NCBI RefSeq assembly: GCF_022808865.1
Contig: NZ_JAKZLB010000001.1
Coordinates: 806,001-870,000 of the forward strand
Length of the DNA stretch: 64,000 nt
Direction of reading: 5' to 3'
Source of the DNA: Geothrix oryzisoli
GTDB lineage: Bacteria > Acidobacteriota > Holophagae > Holophagales > Holophagaceae
Position numbers and translations under genes: made by a program. This document shows positions 25,531 to 33,329 of the stretch, piece after piece; within the stretch, counting starts at the first letter, position 1, and each line of letters begins with the position of its first letter. Under the pieces are notes generated by a model that was given only the letters and a program-made list of their open reading frames with translations, ran no database searches and was not told the DNA's origin.

Positions 25531-25564
25531 AGGACGAGGCCCGGCAACCGCCGGGCTTCGTCCT
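25531..25564. terminator. bidirectional terminator hairpin
   Basis: AGGACGAGGCCCGGC pairs with GCCGGGCTTCGTCCT around AACC: a 15-bp stem with one G-T wobble. It lies between the convergent periplasmic-protein and LytT-type genes (a 49-nt gap), so it probably ends both transcripts although T-tracts are poor. Confidence 0.7.
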
Positions 25565-25566
25565 GC

Positions 25567-26319
25567 TCAGAGCCATTCCCCGAACTGGTCCCGGTAGGTC
25601 CGGCTGAGGGTGAGCCGGGTGCCATCCCGCATGATCACGAGGTGGTCCCCCCCGGTCCAGGGCTGGAATTCCCGGATGCAGTCGAGGTTGACGATGGCGG
25701 AGCGGTGGATGCGCCGGAACTGGGCCGGATCCAGCCGGGCGAGCAGCCCGGTCATGGTCTGCCGCAGCAGGTGCGAGGTGCCCTCCACGTGAAGCCGGAC
25801 GTAGTTGTCCTCGGCCTCGACCCACTGCAGGGCGTTCGTCCGCACCAGGATGTACCGGTCTCCCTGGCGCACCAGGAGGCGGTCCACCCAGGGCCGGTCC
25901 CGGCGGAGGCTGGTCATGAGGGCTTCCAGGTCCGGTCCATCGCCCGGCGCGTTGCGCTGGCACCAGCGGCGGGCCCGCTCCAGAGCCTGGTGGAAGCGCT
26001 CGGGCGAGAAGGGCTTCAGCAGATAGTCCAGGGCATGCACCTCGAAGGCCTTGAGGGCGTGCTGGTCGTAGGCGGTGACGAAGAGGGTGGGCGGCATGCG
26101 GTCCGCCCCCACGGCCTCCACCACGCCGAAGCCGTCCAGCTCCGGCATCTGGATGTCCAGGAAGACCAGATCCGGCGAAAGTTCCTCAATGGCCTTCACC
26201 GCCTCGAGGCCGTCGGTGCACTCGCCCACCACCTCGATGTCCGTGGACCGGCGCAGCAGGTGGCGGATGCGCTGGCGGGCCAGAGCCTCGTCGTCCACCA
26301 CCAGGGCCCGGAGATTCAT
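25567..26319 (-). CDS. LytTR-family response regulator
   Basis: A 250-aa regulator. The receiver domain (residues 1-120) has acidic pocket DD at 9-10, phospho-acceptor D55 in FLDIQMPELDG, and K in LLKPFSPERF. The C-terminal LytTR DNA-binding domain (about 150-245) has the typical VEAEDNYVRLH and FRRIHRSAIVNLD blocks. It overlaps the sensor kinase gene by 4 nt. Such LytS/LytT-type (YehU/YehT-like) pairs control transport of pyruvate or peptides, envelope or autolysis genes; the target here is unknown, though an LrgA/LrgB pair lies about 20 kb away. Confidence 0.93.
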   Translation of the reverse strand: MNLRALVVDDEALARQRIRHLLRRSTDIEVVGECTDGLEAVKAIEELSPDLVFLDIQMPELDGFGVVEAVGADRMPPTLFVTAYDQHALKAFEVHALDYLLKPFSPERFHQALERARRWCQRNAPGDGPDLEALMTSLRRDRPWVDRLLVRQGDRYILVRTNALQWVEAEDNYVRLHVEGTSHLLRQTMTGLLARLDPAQFRRIHRSAIVNLDCIREFQPWTGGDHLVIMRDGTRLTLSRTYRDQFGEWL

Positions 26320-27398
26320 GGCACCTCCCCGCCCACGGCTTCGAGGGGCAGTCGGAGCACCACGAGGGTACCTCGGCCGGGGACCCCGAGGATGTCCATC
26401 TGATGCCGCCCCTTGTAGATCAGTCCCAGGCGGGCCCGGATGCTGCCCAGGCCCACGCCTTCACGGCCCGGCAGATAGCCCTCTCCGTCATCCTGCACTT
26501 CCAGTGTCAGATACTCCGAATCCCGGGAGGCCCGCACACGAAGATGGCCACCCAGGGAGCGGTCGGAGAGGCCGTGCCTGATGGCATTCTCCACAAGGGG
26601 CTGAAGGATGAAGCTGGGCACCCGCAGGTCCTGCAGCCCGGTGTGGACGTCCAATTCGACCTGCAAGCGCCCCTGGAAGCGCACCTGCTCGATGGCCAGG
26701 TAGGCCTTGATGAAGGCGAGTTCCTTCCGCAAGGGCACTATCTGATCCGGCGGGGCGTCCAGGGTCATCCGGAGGAAGCCCCCCAGGCGGCTGATCATGT
26801 CATCCGCGCCGTCCGGGTTCTCATGGATCAGGGCGGAGATGGAATTGAGCGTGTTGAACAGGAAATGGGGCTGAAGCTGCATGCGCAAGGCAAGGTTCTG
26901 GGCTTCGGCGAAGCGGGCCTCCAGCTGGGCGGCCTCGACCTCGCGGGCCTTGTACTTCCGATAGATCCGGAGGGCGTGGAAGGCCGCCACCACGGCCCAC
27001 ATCAAGAGCAGATTCGTATGGAAGTAGGCCCGGTAGAAGCGGGGCAGGTCCTTGCGGACCCTCGCCAGATCGATCGCCTTCCCCCAGGCCGACTCGAGCA
27101 GAAGCGAAACCAGGTAGGCCAGGAAGAGCCCCAGCGCCGCCACGAGGATGCTCGCCAGGAGGTGCAGGATCCAGGTCCGCCACTGGGACCAGGTGAAGGA
27201 TTCGATGGAATGCCGGTCCGCCAGCCAGATGAGGTAGAGGCCCAGCAGGCCCCAGACGCCGTTCTGCAACAGGTTCAGCAGGAGGAGGCGCAGCACCGGC
27301 GCCGAGGGGTACATGACCATGTCCCAGGTGGCCATGTAGAGCCCCATCAGGCCCCAGATGCCCCAGTACCACCGCCACTTCATCCCCGCGGGCTGCAT
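26316..27398 (-). CDS. LytS/YehU-type sensor histidine kinase
   Basis: A 360-aa membrane kinase. Four N-terminal hydrophobic segments (about 10-30, 37-58, 78-103, 127-146) are followed by a coiled linker and the His_kinase domain with phospho-acceptor H178 in LQPHFLFNTLNS. The HATPase part has LVENAIRHGL (N box) and VQDDGEGYLPG (G1). No separate sensing domain such as GAF or 5TM-LytS is evident, so the signal is probably membrane-derived. The start is ATG 27398; ATG 27383 (MKWRWY) is also possible. It is translationally coupled to the LytTR regulator. Confidence 0.92.
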   Translation of the reverse strand: MQPAGMKWRWYWGIWGLMGLYMATWDMVMYPSAPVLRLLLLNLLQNGVWGLLGLYLIWLADRHSIESFTWSQWRTWILHLLASILVAALGLFLAYLVSLLLESAWGKAIDLARVRKDLPRFYRAYFHTNLLLMWAVVAAFHALRIYRKYKAREVEAAQLEARFAEAQNLALRMQLQPHFLFNTLNSISALIHENPDGADDMISRLGGFLRMTLDAPPDQIVPLRKELAFIKAYLAIEQVRFQGRLQVELDVHTGLQDLRVPSFILQPLVENAIRHGLSDRSLGGHLRVRASRDSEYLTLEVQDDGEGYLPGREGVGLGSIRARLGLIYKGRHQMDILGVPGRGTLVVLRLPLEAVGGEVP

Positions 27399-27554
27399 GC
27401 CACAAGCCTAGTGGCCCGAAGAGGATCCCGCCAGCGGCCTGGGACCAGCCGAGGGATTCCAGGGGTGGCCTCCCGGGAAAGATCATCCATGGATCGGGAA
27501 TGACCGGGTCCACCACCCCGAACGGGAGTAGGATGGGCCCGCCGGGAGGTCACC

Positions 27555-28100
27555 ATGGCCACGATCACCCTGAACGGAGAGCTCCTCCACACCTGCGGCG
27601 AACTGCCCCACGTCGGCTCCGCCACTCCGCCCTTCACGGTCACCCGCACGGATCTCCGGGAAACCACGAGTGTGGACCTAGAAGGCAAGCGCGTCCTGCT
27701 GAGCATCTTCCCCAGCCTGGACACCCCGACCTGCGCGGAGAGCGTGCGGAAGTTCAATGCCCTGACCACGGATCTGAGTGACACGATCCTGCTGTGCGTG
27801 TCCATGGACCTGCCCTTCGCCCAGGAGCGCTTCTGCGGCTCCAAGAACCTGGAGCGCGCCGTCCCCGCCTCCACCTTCCGCCATCCCGAGTTCGGCGCCG
27901 CCTTCGGCCTCACCCTCATCGACGGGCCCATGCGGGGCCTCCTCGCCCGGGCCGTGGTGGCCCTGGACGAGAACGGCACCATCATCCACACGGAGCTGGT
28001 ACCGGAGCTGACGCGGGAACCGGATTACGAATTGGCCGTCCACGCCATCCGGAGCCACCACCACCCATGCCCCGAGGATGCCCTCGAGAGCACAGAGTAG
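27555..28100 (+). CDS. tpx: thiol peroxidase, atypical 2-Cys peroxiredoxin
   Basis: A 181-aa thioredoxin-dependent peroxidase that removes hydrogen and alkyl peroxides. Peroxidatic Cys60 lies in SLDTPTCAESVRKFN and resolving Cys94 in ERFCGSKNLE, the Tpx arrangement. It begins ATITLNGELLHTCGELP, typical for the family. The usual length is about 165-170; this one has a short extra His/Glu-rich tail (SHHHPCPEDALESTE) containing a further Cys. Its stop codon forms part of a terminator stem. Confidence 0.94.
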   Translation: MATITLNGELLHTCGELPHVGSATPPFTVTRTDLRETTSVDLEGKRVLLSIFPSLDTPTCAESVRKFNALTTDLSDTILLCVSMDLPFAQERFCGSKNLERAVPASTFRHPEFGAAFGLTLIDGPMRGLLARAVVALDENGTIIHTELVPELTREPDYELAVHAIRSHHHPCPEDALESTE

Positions 28101-28130
28101 GCGGAATCACGCGAGACACGATTCCGCCTT
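28099..28130. terminator. bidirectional terminator between tpx and the leuD-like gene
   Basis: A 10-bp perfect stem, AGGCGGAATC with GATTCCGCCT and an 11-nt loop, lies between convergent genes. It begins inside the tpx stop codon and ends 11 nt before the stop codon of the leuD-like gene. Confidence 0.7.
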
Positions 28131-28141
28131 GGTGAACGGAT

Positions 28142-28636
28142 TCAGGGCTGCTTCGCCATCAGTCGCGCCCGCGTGTACGGGATCAACCCACCGGCATCCA
28201 TGATCCCCTTGCGGGCGGCCGGCAGCTTGACCTGGTCATAGGTCTTGCCGGTGGTCCTGTTGACCACCTGGTCGGCGGTGATCAGCAAGTCATCACCTTC
28301 GCTGGCCTCGATGGCCGGGCAGATCACGACCTGGAGGCCCAGGTTGATGCTGTTCTGGAGGAAGATGCGGGAGATGCTCCGGGCCACCACCGCCACCTCG
28401 TGGCCCTTCAGCGTGGAGCAGGCCTGCTCGCGGCTGGAGCCGCAGCCGAAGTTCTCGCCGCCCACGATGATGGAGCCGGGCGCGAAGGCCTTGGCCTTGA
28501 GCTGGGCGTTGAACTCCGTGCGGTCGAAGAAGGCGAACTGGGGGGTCTCCGCAGGCAGCACGGTGGCCATGAAGCGGCCGGGATAGATGTCGTCGGTGCT
28601 GATGTCGTTGCCGAGCGAGATGATGACCTTGGCCAT
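28142..28636 (-). CDS. aconitase-superfamily hydro-lyase small subunit (LeuD-type)
   Basis: A 164-aa swivel-domain subunit of an isopropylmalate isomerase/homoaconitase-type enzyme, paired with the LeuC-type subunit 3 nt upstream. It begins VIISLGNDISTDDIYPGRF and has the GGENFGCGSSREQA loop with the catalytic serine. Its length is that of the archaeal-type (LeuD2) small subunits, shorter than E. coli LeuD. The specificity loop after the D-x-x-TDD motif reads FMAT (residues 22-25), not the YLRx seen in many isopropylmalate isomerases and homoaconitases, so the substrate may differ: citramalate/citraconate, dimethylmalate or a related acid. Last gene of the five-gene operon. Confidence 0.88.
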   Translation of the reverse strand: MAKVIISLGNDISTDDIYPGRFMATVLPAETPQFAFFDRTEFNAQLKAKAFAPGSIIVGGENFGCGSSREQACSTLKGHEVAVVARSISRIFLQNSINLGLQVVICPAIEASEGDDLLITADQVVNRTTGKTYDQVKLPAARKGIMDAGGLIPYTRARLMAKQP

Positions 28637-28639
28637 GGC

Positions 28640-29926
28640 TTACCCCTTCCTCGGGTCGGTGATGACGCCAGTGATGGCGGAGGCCGCGGCCACCACCGGG
28701 CTGCAGAGGTAGACCTCGCCCGTGGGGTTGCCCATGCGGCCCTTGAAGTTGCGGTTGGTGGTGCTGAGGGCCTTCTCGTGGTCCCCCAGGGCCCCCTCAT
28801 GGACGCCCAGGCAGGGGCCGCAACCCGAGTTCATCACCACGGCTCCGGCCTTCATCAGGTCGTGGACATAGCCCTTGTCCAGGGCCTGGGCGAAGATCTT
28901 GCTCGAGGCCGGGAACACCAGCATGCGGGTGCCCTGGGCCACCTTCTTGCCCCGCAGGATGTCGGCGGCGGCGGCCAGATCGTCCAGCCGCCCGTTGGTG
29001 CAGCTGCCGATGACGATCTGCTGGATCCGCGTGCCGGCCACATCCCCGATGGGCTTCACGTTGTCCACCATGTGGGGGCAGGCGATCTGCGGCCCGAGCG
29101 TGGAGACGTCGATCTCCACCGTCTGGATGTAGTTGGCCTCCGGATCAGGCGTGACGCAGGGGATGGGATCGGTGACGCCAGCCTCCTCCCGCAGGTACCG
29201 CAGGGTCTCCGCGTCGCCGGGCACGATGCCCGAGGTGGCGCCGGCCTCCACGCTCATGTTGCAGATGGCGATGCGGCCGCTGGTGCTCATCTTCCGGATC
29301 GTCTCGCCATGGAACTCCAGCACCTTGTAGTTGGCGCCCTGGGCCGTGAGCTTCCCGATGAGGTGGAGGATCAGGTCCTTGGGACCCACGAAGGGCGGGA
29401 ACTCCCCCTTGACCACCACCTTGATGGTGGCGGGCACCTCGATGTTCACCGCGATGCCCAGGCTCCACACCGAGGCCATCTCCGTGGCGCCGATGCCGAA
29501 GCTGAAGGCGCCCATGGCCCCGTGGCTCGTGGTGTGGGAGTCGGTGCCCACCACCACGAAGCCCGGTCGCACATAGCCGTACTCCGGCAGGATCTGGTGG
29601 CAGATGCCGCCCACGTCGCCGCGGACATCGTGGAACTTGGCGATGCCATTGGCGGCCACGAATTCGCGGATCTTCTTCTGGTTGGTGGCGGTCTTGGGCG
29701 ATTCCGCCGGCACGCGGTGGTCGAAGATGATGGCGATCCGGGCGGGATCCCACACCTTCGGCTGCAGGCCGGTACCCTGGAACACCTCCAGGTACTGGTT
29801 GATCACCAGCGCCGCGTTCTCGTGGGACATGGCGAGGTCCACCTTGGGCTCCACCACGTCCCCGACCTTCACGGACGGCAGGCCCGCCGCGCGGGCCAGG
29901 ATTTTCTCGACGACCGTCATGCCCAT
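28640..29926 (-). CDS. aconitase-superfamily hydro-lyase large subunit (LeuC-type)
   Basis: A 428-aa Fe4S4 subunit. Cluster cysteines are in IGSCTNGR and NSGCGPCLGVHEG; the conserved GTDSHTTSHGAMGAF loop and DHRVPAESPKT match the LeuC/HacA/DmdA branch. The size is that of archaeal-type LeuC2. The enzyme would move a hydroxyl group between adjacent carbons of a 2- or 3-hydroxydicarboxylate through the alkene. Genes for an acyl-CoA lyase and a CoA-transferase upstream argue against simple leucine synthesis and no leuA or canonical leuB is nearby. Exact substrate inferred only. Confidence 0.9.
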   Translation of the reverse strand: MGMTVVEKILARAAGLPSVKVGDVVEPKVDLAMSHENAALVINQYLEVFQGTGLQPKVWDPARIAIIFDHRVPAESPKTATNQKKIREFVAANGIAKFHDVRGDVGGICHQILPEYGYVRPGFVVVGTDSHTTSHGAMGAFSFGIGATEMASVWSLGIAVNIEVPATIKVVVKGEFPPFVGPKDLILHLIGKLTAQGANYKVLEFHGETIRKMSTSGRIAICNMSVEAGATSGIVPGDAETLRYLREEAGVTDPIPCVTPDPEANYIQTVEIDVSTLGPQIACPHMVDNVKPIGDVAGTRIQQIVIGSCTNGRLDDLAAAADILRGKKVAQGTRMLVFPASSKIFAQALDKGYVHDLMKAGAVVMNSGCGPCLGVHEGALGDHEKALSTTNRNFKGRMGNPTGEVYLCSPVVAAASAITGVITDPRKG

Positions 29927-29936
29927 GGGAACCTCC

Positions 29937-31136
29937 TCAGATGACGCCTTTGGTTTTCAGTTCAGCCAGATCGGACTCGCCCAGCCCCATGTGCCCATAG
30001 ACCTCGGCGTTGTGCTCGCCCAGCAGCGGCGGCGGTGCGTCCACGGAGCCCGGCGTCTTCTCGAACAGCGCCGTCAATCCGAAGACCTCGATCTCGCCTA
30101 CGCCGGCCACCTGCACCTTGCGGAGCACGTCACGGTGCCGGATCTGCGGCTGCCGCAGGGCTTCCTCCAGCCCCAGGATCTCCCCGCTCGGAACATCCTT
30201 CGCGTTCAGTGCCTCCACCCAGAAACTGGTCGGTTTCTGGGCGAGCCGAACCTCAAGCAACGGCGTAAGGGCCTTGCGGTTCTTCTTGCGGGTGTCCCGC
30301 TCCTGGAACCGGGGGTCCGTCTTCAGCTCAGGCACCCCCAGCACCTCGCAGACGGCCTCCCACTGCTCCTGCTTGTTGGCCGCGATGTTGATGTGACCGT
30401 CCTGCGTGCGGAAGGTGCCGCTGGGAGCGGCCGTGAAGTTGTCGTTGCCCATGAGTACGGGCTGCTCGCCGCCGATGAGGAGGTTCGCCGCCACCCAGCC
30501 CATGAGAGGCATGATGCTGTCCAGCAGCGCGATGTCGATGGACTGGCCCTGCCCCGTGCGCTCCCGGTGGAAAAGCGCCGCCATCACCGCGAAGGCCGCG
30601 TTCAGGCCGCCCACGGTGTCGCAGACGGGGAAGCCGGTGCGCAGAGGGCTCAGGCGTTCGTCGCCGTTGACGGCCATCTCGCCCGACAGTCCCTGGATGA
30701 TCTGGTCGTAGGCGGGCTTCAGGGCATCGGGGCCCGTCTGGCCGAAGCCGGAGATGGCGCAGTAGATGAGCCTCGGATTGAGCTCCGCCAGGCTCTTGTA
30801 GCCGAGGCCCAGCCGGTCCATGACACCGGGGCGGAAGTTCTCCACCACCACATCCGCGTCCTTCACCAGCTTCCGGAACAGCTCCTTGCCTTCGGGGGAC
30901 TTGGTGTTCAGGGTGATGGACTTCTTGTTGCAGTTCTGGGCCAGGAAGCTGGTGCCCATGAGCTTCTTGTTCAGTTCGGGAACAATGCCCAGCTTGCGGG
31001 CGAGGTCGCCGTCCTTGGGGTTCTCCACCTTGATGACCTCGGCCCCGAGCAGGGCCATGTGGAGGGTGGTGAACGGACCGGACAGGACATTGGTGAGGTC
31101 CAGGACCTTGATGCCTTCGAGGATCTTCCTGCTCAT
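29937..31136 (-). CDS. class III CoA-transferase (CaiB/BaiF family)
   Basis: A 399-aa enzyme that moves CoA between carboxylic acids. It begins MSRKILEGIKVLDLTNVLSGPF and has the catalytic aspartate D173 in RTGFPVCDTVGG, VENFRPGVMDRLGLGY, and GQGQSIDIALLDS, all canonical for the family. It overlaps the HMG-CoA-lyase-like gene upstream by 4 nt and is followed by the LeuC/LeuD-type genes, so all act in one pathway. A likely job is to load or unload CoA on a hydroxy-dicarboxylate such as citramalate, with succinyl-CoA or acetyl-CoA as partner. The substrate is not deducible from sequence. Confidence 0.92.
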   Translation of the reverse strand: MSRKILEGIKVLDLTNVLSGPFTTLHMALLGAEVIKVENPKDGDLARKLGIVPELNKKLMGTSFLAQNCNKKSITLNTKSPEGKELFRKLVKDADVVVENFRPGVMDRLGLGYKSLAELNPRLIYCAISGFGQTGPDALKPAYDQIIQGLSGEMAVNGDERLSPLRTGFPVCDTVGGLNAAFAVMAALFHRERTGQGQSIDIALLDSIMPLMGWVAANLLIGGEQPVLMGNDNFTAAPSGTFRTQDGHINIAANKQEQWEAVCEVLGVPELKTDPRFQERDTRKKNRKALTPLLEVRLAQKPTSFWVEALNAKDVPSGEILGLEEALRQPQIRHRDVLRKVQVAGVGEIEVFGLTALFEKTPGSVDAPPPLLGEHNAEVYGHMGLGESDLAELKTKGVI

Positions 31137-32041
31137 GCCGTCACCTTCGCAGCGATGGGCCCAGTCTTGTAGACACAGCCGGGGAGTTCGCGACCGAAGT
31201 GCCTGGCCACGTCCCTGGTGGTGCCGATGAGGGCCGCCAGGTCGATGTCCATGCGCTGTCCGGTCCGCTGGAGGCCATGCACCAGGTCCTCCGTGGCCAC
31301 GTTGCCGGCCGCCACCTTGGTGAAGGGGCAGCCGCCGAGGCCGCCGAAGCTGGTCTCGATGGCCGTGGCGCCGGCTTCCATGGCGGCGTAGACGCTGGCC
31401 ATGCCCAGGCCGTAGGTGTTGTGGATGTGGGCCGTGACCTCGGCGGTCGGATCGAGCTCCAGCACCTTATGCACATAGCGTCGGACCTGGTCGGGGTGCG
31501 AGTGCCCGGCCGTGTCCGCGAGGCTGATGGCGGTGAGTCCGGCCTCCAGGTAGGCGGCCACGATGCCCAGCACGCGCTCCTCGGGGATGGGCCCTTCGAA
31601 GCCGCAGCCGAACGCGCTCTGCACGCTCACCTGCACTTTGCGGCCGGCCTGCCTGGCCGCCAGGGCCGTGGCGATGATGCGCCGCTGCGCCTCCTCCGTG
31701 CCCATGCCGGTGTTCTTGCGGCTGTGGGTCTCGGAGGCGGACACGCCCAGGCAGATGAGCGGCACGCCCACCTCCAGGGCCCGGTCCAGCCCCTTCTCGT
31801 TGAGCACCAGGCCCGACAGCAGGGCCCGGTGGGACTCCTTCGCGAGGATGCGGAACAGGTCGTCGGTATCCGCCATCTGGGGCACCTTGTCGCCCCGCAC
31901 GAAGGAACCCACCTGTACGATGTCCACGCCCGAATCCGCCACGCGGCGGATCCAGTCGAGCTTCAGCTCCGTGGGCACCACGGCGGCTTCGACCTGGAGG
32001 CCATCGCGGGGGCCGACTTCGTGGATGAGGATGCGAGCCAT
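31133..32041 (-). CDS. HMG-CoA lyase family enzyme
   Basis: A 302-aa TIM-barrel lyase that cleaves or forms a carbon-carbon bond next to a CoA thioester. Motifs: EVGPRDGLQ (residues 8-16), SFVRGDKVPQMAD in place of the usual SFVSPKWVPQMAD, metal-binding HIHNTYG (205-211, with N where most HMG-CoA lyases have D), and the catalytic cysteine in GLGGCPF. These variations hint at a substrate other than HMG-CoA, for example citramalyl-CoA (to pyruvate + acetyl-CoA). It overlaps the CoA-transferase gene by 4 nt and lies 7 nt after the dehydrogenase gene. Confidence 0.88.
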   Translation of the reverse strand: MARILIHEVGPRDGLQVEAAVVPTELKLDWIRRVADSGVDIVQVGSFVRGDKVPQMADTDDLFRILAKESHRALLSGLVLNEKGLDRALEVGVPLICLGVSASETHSRKNTGMGTEEAQRRIIATALAARQAGRKVQVSVQSAFGCGFEGPIPEERVLGIVAAYLEAGLTAISLADTAGHSHPDQVRRYVHKVLELDPTAEVTAHIHNTYGLGMASVYAAMEAGATAIETSFGGLGGCPFTKVAAGNVATEDLVHGLQRTGQRMDIDLAALIGTTRDVARHFGRELPGCVYKTGPIAAKVTA

Positions 32042-32048
32042 GGCCGCC

Positions 32049-33167
32049 TCAGAGCTTCCGCGCGATCGCCTCGCCCATGTCGAGGGTCGAGGCGCTGCCG
32101 CCCATGTCGTAGGTGCGGACCTTCCCTTCGGCGATGACGGCGGCCACGGCCTTCTCGAGGCGCGTCCCCTTCTCCGTCTCGCCCAGCCAGTCGAGCATCA
32201 TCTTGGCGGCCAGGATGGTCGCGATGGGGTTCACCTTGTACTGGCCGGCGTACTTCGGCGCGCTGCCGTGGCTGGGCTCGAAGACCGCCAGCTTCTCGCC
32301 GATGTTGCCGGAGCAGCCGAAGCCCAGGCCGCCCACCATCTGGGCCGCCAGGTCGCTCACGATGTCCCCGAAGAGGTTCGTCGCCACCATCACGCCGTAG
32401 TTCTTCGGGTTCTTCAGCATCCACATGGTGATGGCGTCGACGTTGGCGTCATCCATGGCGATGCCCGGGTACTCCTTGGCGATGCGCTTGCCGGTCTCCA
32501 GGAACATGCCTTCCGTGGCCCGCACCACGTTGGCCTTGTGGATGACCGTGACCTTGGGGTAGCCGAAGGTCTTCGCGTATTCGAAGGCGGCGCGGATGAT
32601 GCGGTCGCAGCCCTTCTGGGTGTTCACCTTGCAGGTGATGGCGAACTGGTCGCCGGGGAGGTCGGCGAAATGGGCGAAGGGTTTGCTCAGCTTCTTCAGG
32701 GTCGCCTTCAGCTCATCGGGAACGGGGCTGAACTCCACCCCGGAATAGAGGTCCTCGGTGTTCTCGCGGAAGATCACCATGTCGATGTCCTCCTTGTAGT
32801 TCAGGGGATTGCCCGCATAGGCCTTGCAGGGCCGCAGGCAGGTGTAGAGGTCGAACATCTGCCGCATGCGGACGATGGGGCTGCGGTAGACGAGGCCCTT
32901 CCCCTTGAGCTCCGGCACCAGCTCGGCCTCGGCATCCTTCACGGGCTTGGAGGTGATGGCGCCGAACATGGCGGCATGGCTCTGCTTGAGGAGGTCGATG
33001 GTGCGCTGGGGGAAGGACTCCCCTTCCGTGCGCCAGAATTCCCAGCCGATGTCGCCATGGGTGTAGGTGGCGTCGAACTTCAAGGCATCGAGGCAGATCC
33101 GGGCCGCCTCCATGACCTCGACGCCCACGCCGTCGCCGGGCAACCACGCGATGTTGAACTGGCTCAT
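32049..33167 (-). CDS. isocitrate/isopropylmalate dehydrogenase family enzyme, NADP-type
   Basis: A 372-aa beta-decarboxylating dehydrogenase, first gene of the five-gene operon; the start ATG 33167 (MSQFNIAWLPGDGVG) follows AAGGAGCC. Substrate-site residues aligned by eye to E. coli Icd are kept: S in YRSP, R in RMRQ, R in CLRP, R in FRENTEDLY, Y in EDLYSG, K in IHKANVV, D in NLFGDIVSD. The position of E. coli Icd N115 is Ile. The cofactor loop HGSAPKYAGQYKVNP matches the Lys-Tyr pair of NADP-dependent Icd, so NADP is likely. It could be a real isocitrate dehydrogenase, but operon context suggests oxidation of a branched malate to a 2-oxoacid. Confidence 0.87.
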   Translation of the reverse strand: MSQFNIAWLPGDGVGVEVMEAARICLDALKFDATYTHGDIGWEFWRTEGESFPQRTIDLLKQSHAAMFGAITSKPVKDAEAELVPELKGKGLVYRSPIVRMRQMFDLYTCLRPCKAYAGNPLNYKEDIDMVIFRENTEDLYSGVEFSPVPDELKATLKKLSKPFAHFADLPGDQFAITCKVNTQKGCDRIIRAAFEYAKTFGYPKVTVIHKANVVRATEGMFLETGKRIAKEYPGIAMDDANVDAITMWMLKNPKNYGVMVATNLFGDIVSDLAAQMVGGLGFGCSGNIGEKLAVFEPSHGSAPKYAGQYKVNPIATILAAKMMLDWLGETEKGTRLEKAVAAVIAEGKVRTYDMGGSASTLDMGEAIARKL

Positions 33168-33329
33168 GATCAGGCTCCTTCGGGCAGGGGTCTGCGGTTC
33201 GGCGCGACATGCGCCGGAATCGCCCAATCATGACCTCCCCGTTAAGTTTGAGCCCCGATCGCCATCACAATTCCGGCGGAAAAGGTGGGTTTCGATTCTC
33301 CGGACCTACAGATCGTCAAAAATGACCGG

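Noticed and set aside
28142-29926. Plain leucine biosynthesis leuCD
   Set aside because: No leuA or leuB-type synthesis genes adjoin; the genes are coupled to a CoA-transferase and a lyase, and the small-subunit specificity loop is unusual. It remains possible that they also serve leucine synthesis.
32713-33231. A 172-codon frame starting at 33231 with a strong GGGGAGG site before the dehydrogenase gene
   Set aside because: It runs out of frame into the dehydrogenase gene with an Arg/His/Gly-rich translation; the dehydrogenase ATG at 33167 has its own AAGGAG site. A short leader peptide cannot be fully excluded.
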